Under the pieces are notes generated by a model. The model worked only from the letters and a program-made list of their open reading frames with translations. It was not told the origin of the DNA and searched no databases. Positions 1-6,905 of a DNA stretch of 7,134 nt are shown piece by piece (the first letter of the stretch is position 1; every line of letters starts with the position of its first letter). The stretch is taken from the NCBI GenBank assembly GCA_041674465.1, contig JBAYVV010000194.1:1-7134 (forward strand), in the 5' to 3' direction. Origin of the DNA: JACRAR01 sp041674465. GTDB lineage: Bacteria > Pseudomonadota > Gammaproteobacteria > Burkholderiales > Rhodocyclaceae. A program made the position numbers and the translations under genes.

Positions 1-1655
1 ACTACATACTTGGCACCGCGGCGCTTGCCTTCGATTAACGCATGACCGGTGAGGCGCGCACCTGATACACCGTACGGATGGCCGACGGCGATTGCACCAC
101 CATTCACATTCAAACGATCCATCGGAATTCCGAGAATATCGGCACAATAGAGTACTTGTACCGCGAATGCTTCATTTAGCTCCCAAAGACCAATGTCTTC
201 TACCTTCAGGCCCACCTTTTTCAGTAGTTTTGGGATAGCGATGGCAGGGCCGATTCCCATCTCGTCAGGCTCGCACCCTGCTACTGCGAAACCGCGGAAT
301 ATACCGAGTGGTTGCAAGCCCCTCGTTTCGGCAACCTTGCTATTCATAACGATAGCGACCGAGGCGCCATCGGAGAACTGACTGGCATTCCCTGCCGTTA
401 TCACGCCGCCCGGAATCACAGTCCGAATGTTAGACACACCCTCCAGCGTCGTGTCAGGGCGAATGCCTTCGTCTGAGGAAATTGTTACTTCCTTGGTAAG
501 GCGCGTGCCGGTCTCCTTGTCAGTTATCCCCATAATCGTAGTCATCGGGATAATCTCGTCATTGAATCTGCCTGCAGCTTGAGCTGCCGCTGCACGCTGC
601 TGGCTCAGGACACCGTAAGCATCCTGGCGCTCCTTAGCGATGTTGTAGCGCTTGGCGACTGTCTCAGCGGTCTGTATCATCGGCCAGTATATTTCTGGCT
701 TGTTGGACTTTAACCAAGTTTCCGTCAGCATGTGCGTGTTCATTTCATTCTGTACGCACGAGATCGACTCCACGCCGCCAGCGGCATATATTTCGCCTTC
801 ACCTGCGATGATACGCTGCGCGGCTGTAGCGATAGATTGCAGGCCGGAGGCACAAAATCGGTTGATGGTCATGCCTGCGGTCGTAACCGGGCAGCCGGCA
901 CGGAGAGCAATTTGCCGCGCGATGTTGCCTCCAGTTGCTCCTTCCGGGGTACTGCAACCCATATCCAATTGCTTGACCAGTTGTGCGCCTTCGACGGCAA
1001 CAGCCTCAGCAACTTCTTGGGCGCTCCAACGCCTGAGCAACTTCTTAGTCTCTTGAACTGCGCCGGGTGGCAGTTCATTGAAACGTTCCGCCATGCCCCG
1101 TGCATAGTCGAGAACATCGGCAGCCGGTAGAACTGCGTTTGCAATACCCAGAGCAACCGCTTCACTTCCAGAAAGTGCTTTTCCCAGCAGCAAAAGTTCA
1201 GCCGCTTTTGTTGCCCCCACGAGCCGGACGACGTTGAGGCTCGCAGCGAACTCCGGGACAAGACCTAGTGCGACGAAAGGCATGGCCAGTTTGGCGGTAT
1301 CTGCAACGTAAACGAGATCGCAGTGCAGGAGCATGGTTGTACCGATTCCGATGGCAGGTCCGTTCACTGCAGCAATGACAGGTTTAGGACATTCCATCAT
1401 CGACCGCATGAATTTAAAGAGGGGCGCATCCATGCTGTTGGGGGGGCACTTCAGGAAATCTTCAACATCATTACCCGCAGTGAAAACACTCGGCCCACCA
1501 GTGACGAGAACCGCACGAACCTCAGGTTGCTGGGCGGCACTGATAAATGCTTCTGCCAATGCCTCGTACATGCTCATGGTCAAAGAGTTCTTCTTCGCCG
1601 GACGCGCTATCTCGATCGTGAAAACGCCATTGAGGATGTGAATTTGGATGCTCAT
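1..1655 (-). CDS. In-frame fusion: enoyl-CoA isomerase-like (crotonase) domain + 5'-truncated thiolase, open at left edge
   Basis: I read this frame codon by codon from ATG 1653-1655 to the window edge and found no stop: 551 codons visible. AAGGA (1662-1666) lies 6 nt before the ATG. Residues 1-231 are a crotonase fold: oxyanion-hole AGND (60-63), NGPAIGIG (98-105), GLVPE (131-135). Both hydratase glutamates (rat E144/E164 positions) are replaced by T107 and F127, while E135 sits where delta3,delta2-enoyl-CoA isomerases carry their catalytic Glu, so isomerase is likelier than hydratase. The usual last ~25 residues are missing. From M232 (960-962) it becomes a thiolase: nucleophile C268 in RFCASG, NEAF (494-497), GHP with H526. 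Roughly the first 50 thiolase residues are absent; the last ~15-20, including the second active-site Cys, lie off the edge. Both halves belong to beta-oxidation-type acyl-CoA breakdown. Loss of the first thiolase beta-alpha segment makes thiolase activity doubtful. Domain calls are firm; whether the fusion is real is open. Confidence 0.85.
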   Translation of the reverse strand, partial: MSIQIHILNGVFTIEIARPAKKNSLTMSMYEALAEAFISAAQQPEVRAVLVTGGPSVFTAGNDVEDFLKCPPNSMDAPLFKFMRSMMECPKPVIAAVNGPAIGIGTTMLLHCDLVYVADTAKLAMPFVALGLVPEFAASLNVVRLVGATKAAELLLLGKALSGSEAVALGIANAVLPAADVLDYARGMAERFNELPPGAVQETKKLLRRWSAQEVAEAVAVEGAQLVKQLDMGCSTPEGATGGNIARQIALRAGCPVTTAGMTINRFCASGLQSIATAAQRIIAGEGEIYAAGGVESISCVQNEMNTHMLTETWLKSNKPEIYWPMIQTAETVAKRYNIAKERQDAYGVLSQQRAAAAQAAGRFNDEIIPMTTIMGITDKETGTRLTKEVTISSDEGIRPDTTLEGVSNIRTVIPGGVITAGNASQFSDGASVAIVMNSKVAETRGLQPLGIFRGFAVAGCEPDEMGIGPAIAIPKLLKKVGLKVEDIGLWELNEAFAVQVLYCADILGIPMDRLNVNGGAIAVGHPYGVSGARLTGHALIEGKRRGAKYV

Positions 1656-1661
1656 GCTTGG

Positions 1662-1666
1662 TCCTT
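1662..1666 (-). promoter_or_regulatory. Ribosome binding site of the crotonase-thiolase frame
   Basis: On the minus strand AAGGA, within AAAAGGAC, lies 6 nt upstream of ATG 1655. It supports that start. The 141-base gap to the stop of the upstream dehydrogenase (1797) leaves room for a separate promoter, but I see no clear -35/-10 pair. Confidence 0.6.
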
Positions 1667-1796
1667 TTGAAAAGATTGGATCGGTGGAGCGGCGAATGCG
1701 TCAATGCGTAGGTGATTTTTTTTCATACAGCCTACTAATCACGATGGAGTAGTGAATGGCTCTCGCCGGTAAGGTCAAAGCGAAGCGGCGAGATGC

Positions 1797-2825
1797 TTAC
1801 GGCACAAGAACAATTCGACCTATCGTCTGACGATCCTCAAGCAGGCGGTGTGCTTGAGCAGCTTCTGCCAACGGCAATTCGCGCGATACTATTGGATGGA
1901 GCTTGGCTGTTGCGACAAGTTGAAGCACTTCACGAAGATCTTGGAGAGTCGCTCCTTTTGTGCCAATTACTCGAATGTTCTTATGGACTAGGCTCCCAGG
2001 ATTTAGAGCAATGGGCTCCCCCGAGACCTGACCGACAAACACGATGCATCCACCAGGCGCCACTGATCGTAAGACCGATGGCCAAATGGGGGATCCGACA
2101 TTGTCCATAACGACGTCGGCACCCTGACGAGCCGTTAACCGTAGCACCTCTGGATGAAAGTGACCATTTGGCGCAAGCACTACTTCGTCAGCACCTGCGC
2201 GACGGATCGGCTCTACTTTCGCTTCTGATGAAGTCACAGCAACAACATGCGCGCCCGCGATTTTCGCTAACTGTACGCTGTGGAGACCAGTCCCCCCTCC
2301 CGCGCCGGTTACCACGACTATCTGTCCCATTCGCACTTCTGCAAGGCGATAGCCTCGGTAAACGGCGCCTACAGCACATCCTAGAATCGCCGCATCGGTG
2401 CTAGAAATGTCATCGGGCAACTTAAGACAAGACGTCGCCTTCATCACAATAAGTTCAGCGTACCCTCCGGCTTTCCAGCTGTGCCCCAGAGGGTTGCCGT
2501 TTGCACACAAATGATCCTGTCCGGACAGGCAATGATGACACCGCCAACACGGCTCTACGGGAAGACAGCAGACTCGCTGACCTACCTCGAAATTCTCCAC
2601 GGCCGGCCCTATCGCTAGCACACGTCCCGCGGGTTCGTGCCCAGGGATGAACGGCAGTGTCACACCGCGTTTCAACAGCCCGGTGCGGGTTAGAAGGTCG
2701 TGAAAGCAGACGCCGCACGCTTCGATCTGGATAAGCAACTCTCCCATCCCGGGCGTCGGAGATGGTACTGTCGCAAATTGCAGTACGTCGGGACCACCGA
2801 ATTCATTTGCCAATATTGCCCGCAT
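1797..2825 (-). CDS. Zinc-type MDR alcohol dehydrogenase / quinone oxidoreductase-like protein
   Basis: A complete 342-residue cytosolic medium-chain dehydrogenase/reductase, normal in length for the family. The N-terminal GroES-like domain has the catalytic zinc ligands C40 (GVCFHD), H63-E64 (GHE) and a probable third ligand C150. The structural zinc lobe is complete as C93, C96, C99, C107 (C-x2-C-x2-C-x7-C). The nucleotide-binding Rossmann domain starts near residue 168, with glycine motif GAGGGTG at 174-180. Such enzymes oxidise alcohols or reduce aldehydes, enones or quinones with NAD(P)(H); the substrate cannot be read from sequence. The start is supported by GGGAGG immediately upstream. 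It lies between an acyl-CoA dehydrogenase remnant and the crotonase-thiolase frame on the same strand, so it was probably part of an acyl-CoA or aromatic/alicyclic catabolic cluster (inference). Unlike its neighbours it looks intact. Confidence 0.9.
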   Translation of the reverse strand: MRAILANEFGGPDVLQFATVPSPTPGMGELLIQIEACGVCFHDLLTRTGLLKRGVTLPFIPGHEPAGRVLAIGPAVENFEVGQRVCCLPVEPCWRCHHCLSGQDHLCANGNPLGHSWKAGGYAELIVMKATSCLKLPDDISSTDAAILGCAVGAVYRGYRLAEVRMGQIVVVTGAGGGTGLHSVQLAKIAGAHVVAVTSSEAKVEPIRRAGADEVVLAPNGHFHPEVLRLTARQGADVVMDNVGSPIWPSVLRSVAPGGCIVFVGQVSGEPIALNPGSLVHKNIRVIGTKGATLQDLREVLQLVATAKLHPIVSRELPLAEAAQAHRLLEDRQTIGRIVLVP

Positions 2826-2828
2826 ACT

Positions 2829-2834
2829 CCTCCC
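2829..2834 (-). promoter_or_regulatory. Ribosome binding site of the MDR dehydrogenase
   Basis: Minus-strand GGGAGG (inside GAGGGAGGAG) precedes ATG 2825 with only 3 nt between. The match to anti-Shine-Dalgarno is strong and the spacing is shorter than usual. No alternative start with a better-placed site is seen. Confidence 0.6.
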
Positions 2835-2837
2835 TCG

Positions 2838-3069
2838 CTGGATTAATTAAACGGTCAGCACTCTGCCGAAGAGGTGCGTCGCTATTTCACCGAGTGATCA
2901 GGCATAACCGCATATCCAGTCCACCAGGACGGTGCTCCATGGCGCGCTCATAGGCACCCCCGGGGACGGACGGATTGATATCGCGCAACAGCCCGCGCTC
3001 GTGGTTGGGACGCTAAGCACAAGCCACTAGCACTCGTGCTCCAACCCCGAGGGCAACTATCGGTACGCT
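2838..3069. other. Intergenic stretch between acyl-CoA dehydrogenase remnant and MDR gene
   Basis: No gene is supported. On the minus strand a ~40-codon open stretch crosses about 2900-3020 but lacks a start, a ribosome binding site and a recognisable family. A small inverted repeat, AGCAC/GTGCT, is present near 3028-3040; without a T-tract it is not a convincing terminator. Confidence 0.4.
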
Positions 3070-3501
3070 TTACTGTCTTGGTGTCAACTGAGTGATCTCT
3101 TTCCCAAGCAAGTCGGTTGCGACAATGTGTCTCATGATTTGCGGGCTACCTTCAGCAGCACGTGCGGACTTGAGTTGTCGATGCAAGTACTCAAACGGAT
3201 ACTCTTGCGTCATCCCCATGGCACCGTGTACCTGCATACACCGGTCGACGATCTGGAGCGCTCTTTCTAGGCAAAAGAGTTTATTAACCGCCGCCGCTGT
3301 CTGAAACGTAACTTTTTGCAGATCGCCATGACTGTCTGCGCGGGAGGCGGTGTAGTAGTTGAGTTGTCGCATGGCCTGCAACTCAATGTACGAGTCAGCA
3401 AGCCACCACTGTATCGCCTGGAACTCCCCAATAGCCCTTCCAAACGCACGCCTCTCCTTTGCATACTTTATCGCCAGCTCAAGGCTTCTTTCGCTTGAAC
3501 C
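3070..3501 (-). pseudogene. Acyl-CoA dehydrogenase, C-terminal remnant (5' two thirds missing)
   Basis: This frame gives about 143 residues plus stop TAA (3070-3072), against ~385 for a complete flavin acyl-CoA dehydrogenase. It covers only the C-terminal helical domain: SLELAIKYAKERRAFGR at its start, QVHGAMGMTQEYPFEY in the middle, and AEGSPQIMRHIVA, where the Glu of AEGS corresponds to the family's catalytic base. The N-terminal and beta-barrel domains that bind FAD and substrate are absent. In this frame a stop (TAG at 3517-3519) lies just upstream, and the only starts inside are late (TTG at 3381). The upstream sequence instead belongs to a cyclase-like gene read in another frame, so the gene was cut between about 3485 and 3501. 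An intact version would introduce the 2,3-double bond into an acyl-CoA and would suit the downstream isomerase and thiolase. As it stands it cannot be an active dehydrogenase. Confidence 0.85.
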
Positions 3502-3947
3502 AATATTCGAGGAAATCTAGATACCTGACTTTCCAGTTCATATGCCGCTATTAGCCCCTCGGATACCATGGTTCGTGGTGTCTGAAAATGCCTTCCAATC
3601 GCCAGCCCACCTCTAATGAATATTCCGACTGAAATCAATTTGCATTGCAGGGCCTCCAATGTAAAAACAAGTCTAATAAGACTATCTGGCTTTGCCTCAG
3701 TTGAGATTATTATGGCATCACTGAATAACTGCGCATGCAGACCGGTTCCGATACCAACGTCTCCCGCAAGTATTTTCTCTACATGGCGCATCTGCAAATC
3801 AAGCGCATGGCACTGATTCAGATCATCGAGGAACTTAGTCGATAGATTTCGAAACCCAAGAATATCGAGGAATGCGACCGCGCGATTTTCCACGCTTGGC
3901 AATGGACCGCGATCGTCTGAAATGCCGATTACGTAGTTGCTAATCAT
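3468..3947 (-). CDS. Nucleotide-cyclase-like (palm-fold) hypothetical protein, 3'-truncated
   Basis: A 159-codon frame starting at ATG 3947, with an in-frame stop 18 nt upstream and a weak AGAAAG ribosome site. Residues 23-33 read AVAFLDILGFR and 74-82 LFSDAIIIS; D28 and D77 occupy the positions of the two metal-binding Asp residues in class III cyclase-like palm domains. IRGGLAIG (111-118) and AAYELES...FPRILV (134-150) are also typical of this group of bacterial hypothetical proteins, which by memory run to about 220-260 residues. After V150 the last nine residues (QAKEALSWR) come from acyl-CoA dehydrogenase DNA read in a different frame, so the native C-terminus is lost. Activity, nucleotide product and partner are unknown; many such proteins lie in mobile or defence-rich regions. 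It points away from the DUF262-HEPN pair across a 547-base gap. The family call is by motif only; the truncation call is stronger. Confidence 0.65.
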   Translation of the reverse strand: MISNYVIGISDDRGPLPSVENRAVAFLDILGFRNLSTKFLDDLNQCHALDLQMRHVEKILAGDVGIGTGLHAQLFSDAIIISTEAKPDSLIRLVFTLEALQCKLISVGIFIRGGLAIGRHFQTPRTMVSEGLIAAYELESQVSRFPRILVQAKEALSWR

Positions 3948-4494
3948 TTTGCCACTTTCTGCTTATCCCTCAACCTATTGAGGACTACGCAATGTATGTT
4001 GGGCGTGAAATTAAAATCCTTACTGTAACGTGCTACGGGATTTCATCGGCGTATGCATATTACCTGCCGGATCGATTCTTGTATCCCTCATCTACTTTCA
4101 AGAATTGAAACGCAAAAGTGGGAGTAGGCTTGTGGCCGGGAGCACGTATCCAATCCGATACCCCACGGCTCTGGCGATGGGTATTCCGCATGACTGCTTA
4201 TCGCCTATGAGCCTATCTGCTTCATTTCGGCCAGGAGCGGCCGGTGATCAAATTGACGGAAGGCCGCCGTACAATGCCATTGGCACATTAGTTGATGATG
4301 CGGGTCTAGGTGGGCCGCTTTCTGCATGACACCAAAGTGAAGAATTAAAAAAATGTTTTTGCGTTTATGCACTGGGGTCCATGAATGTCGACAGGTAATT
4401 TGGCACACTCTGCCGAAATCATGGCAAACGCAGTCCACTTCACGTTGGGTTGCGATCGGAGTTGGTTGAACAACAAGGAATAGGAAGGACTGCA
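3948..4494. other. Non-coding or unassigned gap between the cyclase-like gene and the DUF262 gene
   Basis: A 547-base divergent region. Open stretches of up to ~100 codons exist on both strands (plus 4030-4329, minus 4205-4495), but neither has a ribosome binding site or a recognisable domain, and the minus one would overlap the DUF262 start. Base composition is AT-richer around 4340-4370 (A-run followed by T-run). The region must hold the promoters of both flanking genes, but no clear -35/-10 pair could be placed. Confidence 0.4.
4483..4489 (+). promoter_or_regulatory. Ribosome binding site setting the DUF262 start
   Basis: GGAAGGA ends 5 nt before ATG 4495. The same frame is open further upstream to a GTG/ATG-like start near 4450, but that start has no such site, so 4495 is preferred. 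Confidence 0.65.
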
Positions 4495-5562
4495 ATGGAC
4501 TCGAAAGATATAGCAGAGCGTTTCAGGCTTGCACAGAACAGCCTCGTAATACAGCAGTCAGACTTTTCTCTGACAGCCATCTACGACATGGTTTCAAAGA
4601 ATTCAATTGACATCCGGCCGCACTATCAACGGCGAGATCGTTGGAACACCGAAAAACAGTCGGCATTGATTGAATCATTCTTTCTTAACGTGCCAGTTCC
4701 TCCGGTCTATCTTTCAGAAGATGAATACGGTCAGTACAGCGTAATAGATGGTAAGCAACGCATCACAGCGATATGCGATTTCCTAAATGGAAGCCTCCGC
4801 CTGAAGAACCTAAAGAAATTTCCAGAGCTAGATGGGCTGCACTTCCATGATCTGCCCTTGCAGTTACAAAGCGCATTGACGGTTAGGCCATACATTCGAG
4901 TAACAACACTCCTTAAGCAGTCAGATGATCAACTTAAATATGAAGTTTTCCTTCGCCTCAATACTGGTGGCGACACGCTAAAGCCTCAGGAGATTCGTAA
5001 CGTAGCTTACTCGGGGCCATTCAATGACTTGCTTTTTGAATTATCAAATCGTGAGTTCTTGCGAGAAAGAATGAAAATCTCCGGCGACAAATCACCGGCA
5101 TTTCGAAGCATGGAGGATCTTGAGCATGTGCTTCGCTTCTTCACCGTTTGCGCTGGCTGGGAGCAGATGCGTCATCCTCTCGCGGAGGAGATGGACTTGT
5201 TTATGTCGGAGCATCGTAATGGGAATACAAATCGCCTTCGCGGAGAGTTTGTTCGGGCATTGGATGGCTGCGAATCCATCTGGGGGGGGCACGCATTTCA
5301 CAAACCCACTCCTGGTGGCTGGAGAGAGCAGTTCATATCGCCGCTCTACGATGCGCAGATGGTCGCGGTTTCGTTGATGACTGACGCCGATCTCTCGCGG
5401 CTCCAGCAACGACAGCAGGAAGTGATAGAAGCAACTAGATCCTTATTTGAGAATGACCAGGAATTCGTCAAGTCGGTGTCACAGTCAACGAATAACGCAG
5501 CATCAATAAGACGGCGAGTAGTTACCGTTAAGAACACGCTTGAATTTGTGCTGAGGGCGTAA
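4495..5562 (+). CDS. DUF262 domain protein (ParB/sulfiredoxin-like, GmrS-type N-terminal fold)
   Basis: A complete 355-residue cytosolic protein. Hallmarks of DUF262 are all present: PHYQRRDRW (42-50), the IESFFLNVPVPPVYL segment (59-73), the core VIDGKQRITAI (83-93) and FLRLNTGGDTLKPQEIRN (152-169). In GmrSD-type restriction enzymes the DGxQR core is tied to nucleotide hydrolysis and DNA recognition (family knowledge). Here no C-terminal DUF1524 HNH nuclease motif is visible; the remainder is mostly helical and charged. It is therefore a short, nuclease-less DUF262 protein whose effector is probably supplied in trans. The next gene starts 2 nt after its stop, so the two are almost certainly one operon and the products may act together. 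Composition is visibly more AT-rich than the catabolic genes to the left, suggesting acquisition. Family call strong; function inferred. Confidence 0.88.
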   Translation: MDSKDIAERFRLAQNSLVIQQSDFSLTAIYDMVSKNSIDIRPHYQRRDRWNTEKQSALIESFFLNVPVPPVYLSEDEYGQYSVIDGKQRITAICDFLNGSLRLKNLKKFPELDGLHFHDLPLQLQSALTVRPYIRVTTLLKQSDDQLKYEVFLRLNTGGDTLKPQEIRNVAYSGPFNDLLFELSNREFLRERMKISGDKSPAFRSMEDLEHVLRFFTVCAGWEQMRHPLAEEMDLFMSEHRNGNTNRLRGEFVRALDGCESIWGGHAFHKPTPGGWREQFISPLYDAQMVAVSLMTDADLSRLQQRQQEVIEATRSLFENDQEFVKSVSQSTNNAASIRRRVVTVKNTLEFVLRA

Positions 5563-5564
5563 TT

Positions 5565-6488
5565 ATGCCGTCCGCAAAGTCTTTATTTCTTGAGCGAATG
5601 CATGCTCTTGAAACGTCTACTTCAATTGAGGCGGTGACAAATAGAACACTGACCGATAAAGCTCATAACGATGTAGCAAAAATGCTGAGGAACGGATTGG
5701 CCGTGGTGGGGTTCGCGGCGTTGGAGGATTTTGTTAAGTCAAGAACATCAGAGGTTCTTAGCGAAATCGGATCAACTGGTGTTCCGTTTCGTGATCTGCC
5801 AGAGGGATTGAGAATTGCCACAACATATGAGGCCATCACGGCTCTTTCATACCAACTATCTCTCAGGCCAAAGACTGATCGCATCACCTATTTTCAAGAT
5901 CACGCGCAGAGGTTGGCTTCTACCACATCAACCGCATATGACCTAACCCCTCTCGCTTTCGGCTATTCCCAGGCCAATCTACAAGAAGACGTAGTAAAGG
6001 AGATACTTAAAAGCTTCTTGATCACCGATCCTTGGGGGCAAATGACTCAGTTGGCATCACGGCTTGGCCTTGCAGCGCTTCCGCTAAATGAGACATTTAA
6101 GGGGGCTGCATTGCGGCGTCATCGTGCTGCACACGTAGCCCATGCCGATACCCCGCAGACTGATTTGGCTCAGTTTGTAAAAGAGGCACTGGCAATTGCG
6201 ATTGGCTTCGACACATTACTTACTCGTTCACTAGGCCATATTCGGGCACATGATCGGAACTATCTTGCCTGCCACACTTCGATAAGCTCGACGTCAATCA
6301 AGATTCGGAGTATTAGGAGCGCAGGTGCAGTCTGGAAGGAATTTGTCGAAGGCAGGCGCACTGCGGTAAAGGTCGAGACAGATCTGGCGCAACTGCTCCC
6401 GGCAGCCCGTAACCGCGCAATAACTGCCAAGGATTTGCTTGTTCAGTTTGGTACTAAGGGTGAGGTTGTGCTTTGGGAGTGCAACTAG
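5565..6488 (+). CDS. HEPN-domain protein (RiboL-PSP/MAE_28990-like), putative RNase effector paired with DUF262
   Basis: A complete 307-residue soluble protein with no signal peptide or membrane segment. Residues ~32-66 (AHNDVAKMLRNGL...FAALEDFVKSR) resemble the first helices of RiboL-PSP-type HEPN domains. A second helical block (~175-225) carries LRRHRAAHVAHAD, giving R185-x4-H190, the signature of metal-independent HEPN ribonucleases. The C-terminal ~80 residues are not recognised. ATG 5565 follows the DUF262 stop by 2 nt (stop TAA, tt, ATG), and GAGGG sits upstream inside the DUF262 gene, so translation is probably coupled. HEPN proteins commonly act as toxins or abortive-infection effectors cleaving RNA; pairing with a DUF262 protein suggests a sensor or regulator plus effector arrangement (inference). 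A non-catalytic, structural HEPN role is possible. Superfamily call is good, sub-family less sure. Confidence 0.75.
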   Translation: MPSAKSLFLERMHALETSTSIEAVTNRTLTDKAHNDVAKMLRNGLAVVGFAALEDFVKSRTSEVLSEIGSTGVPFRDLPEGLRIATTYEAITALSYQLSLRPKTDRITYFQDHAQRLASTTSTAYDLTPLAFGYSQANLQEDVVKEILKSFLITDPWGQMTQLASRLGLAALPLNETFKGAALRRHRAAHVAHADTPQTDLAQFVKEALAIAIGFDTLLTRSLGHIRAHDRNYLACHTSISSTSIKIRSIRSAGAVWKEFVEGRRTAVKVETDLAQLLPAARNRAITAKDLLVQFGTKGEVVLWECN

Positions 6489-6905
6489 CGCAACCTAACC
6501 ATCCACCGGAGGACCAATCCCTAATGACCTCAAACGTTCCGTCAGCTTTCTCGATCCTTCTAGGTCCGCTCAGGGTCGAGAGCACGAATTCGCCGGATGA
6601 GGAAGCTGCCGTTGCGCGAAATCAGGCTGAGCGGCAGGTTACCGCAGCATTGCCGACCGACACCGAACGATAGGCCAATGGCCGTTCAGGCCGATTTTCG
6701 GCCATCTGTACCGTTCAGATGGAACGATCATTGCGCTCATAGGGGTGATGAATGGCATCAACCACAGCTTTGGCAAGAGCGCCACCCGGCTTTGCAGTGA
6801 AGGTGCCGAGCAGCGCTGGAGAATGTGCGCCAACCCCAAGTCGCCCAACTACACCACACGAATCACTGACCTCGCCATCGCCAGAGCAGGCTAATCGGCA
6901 GTTGC
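6489..6905. other. Region without a supported gene downstream of the HEPN gene
   Basis: About 417 bases. Short open stretches exist (plus 6473-6673 from a TTG; minus 6715-6945) but they lack ribosome sites and family features, and the minus one overlaps the frame entering from the right edge. The stretch is GC-richer than the DUF262-HEPN pair. A cluster of inverted repeats at 6673-6722 is its only clear structure; no strong terminator hairpin with a T-tract follows the HEPN stop. Confidence 0.45.
6673..6722. repeat. Cluster of short inverted and direct repeats
   Basis: Seen directly: GGCCA-A-TGGCC (6673-6683); GGCCGA-ttt-TCGGCC (6689-6703); CCATCTG-7 nt-CAGATGG (6702-6708 and 6716-6722). The octamer CCGTTCAG occurs twice (6682-6689 and 6711-6718, 29 bases apart). 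GGCC starts at 6673, 6680, 6689 and 6700. It could fold as consecutive hairpins; possible roles are transcription termination for the upstream pair, a protein-binding site or an element end. No T-tract follows. Confidence 0.55.

Noticed and set aside
869..1261. 130-codon minus-strand open frame
   Set aside because: It lies inside the crotonase-thiolase frame in another phase and encodes low-information Arg/Ser-rich sequence; it is a shadow.
4101..4112. AATTGAAACG, resembling the end of some CRISPR repeats
   Set aside because: Occurs once; no repeated copies with regular spacing, and no cas genes.
4030..4329. Plus-strand 99-codon open frame in the divergent gap
   Set aside because: No ribosome site or recognisable motif; composition does not look like a folded protein family.
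4337..4362. A-run followed by T-run (AAAAAAATGTTTTT) as a possible terminator
   Set aside because: The stem would be only A-T pairs with almost no loop, too weak for an intrinsic terminator.
6473..6673. Plus-strand open frame starting at TTG inside the HEPN gene end
   Set aside because: Weak start overlapping the HEPN coding end, no ribosome site at proper spacing and no recognisable domain.
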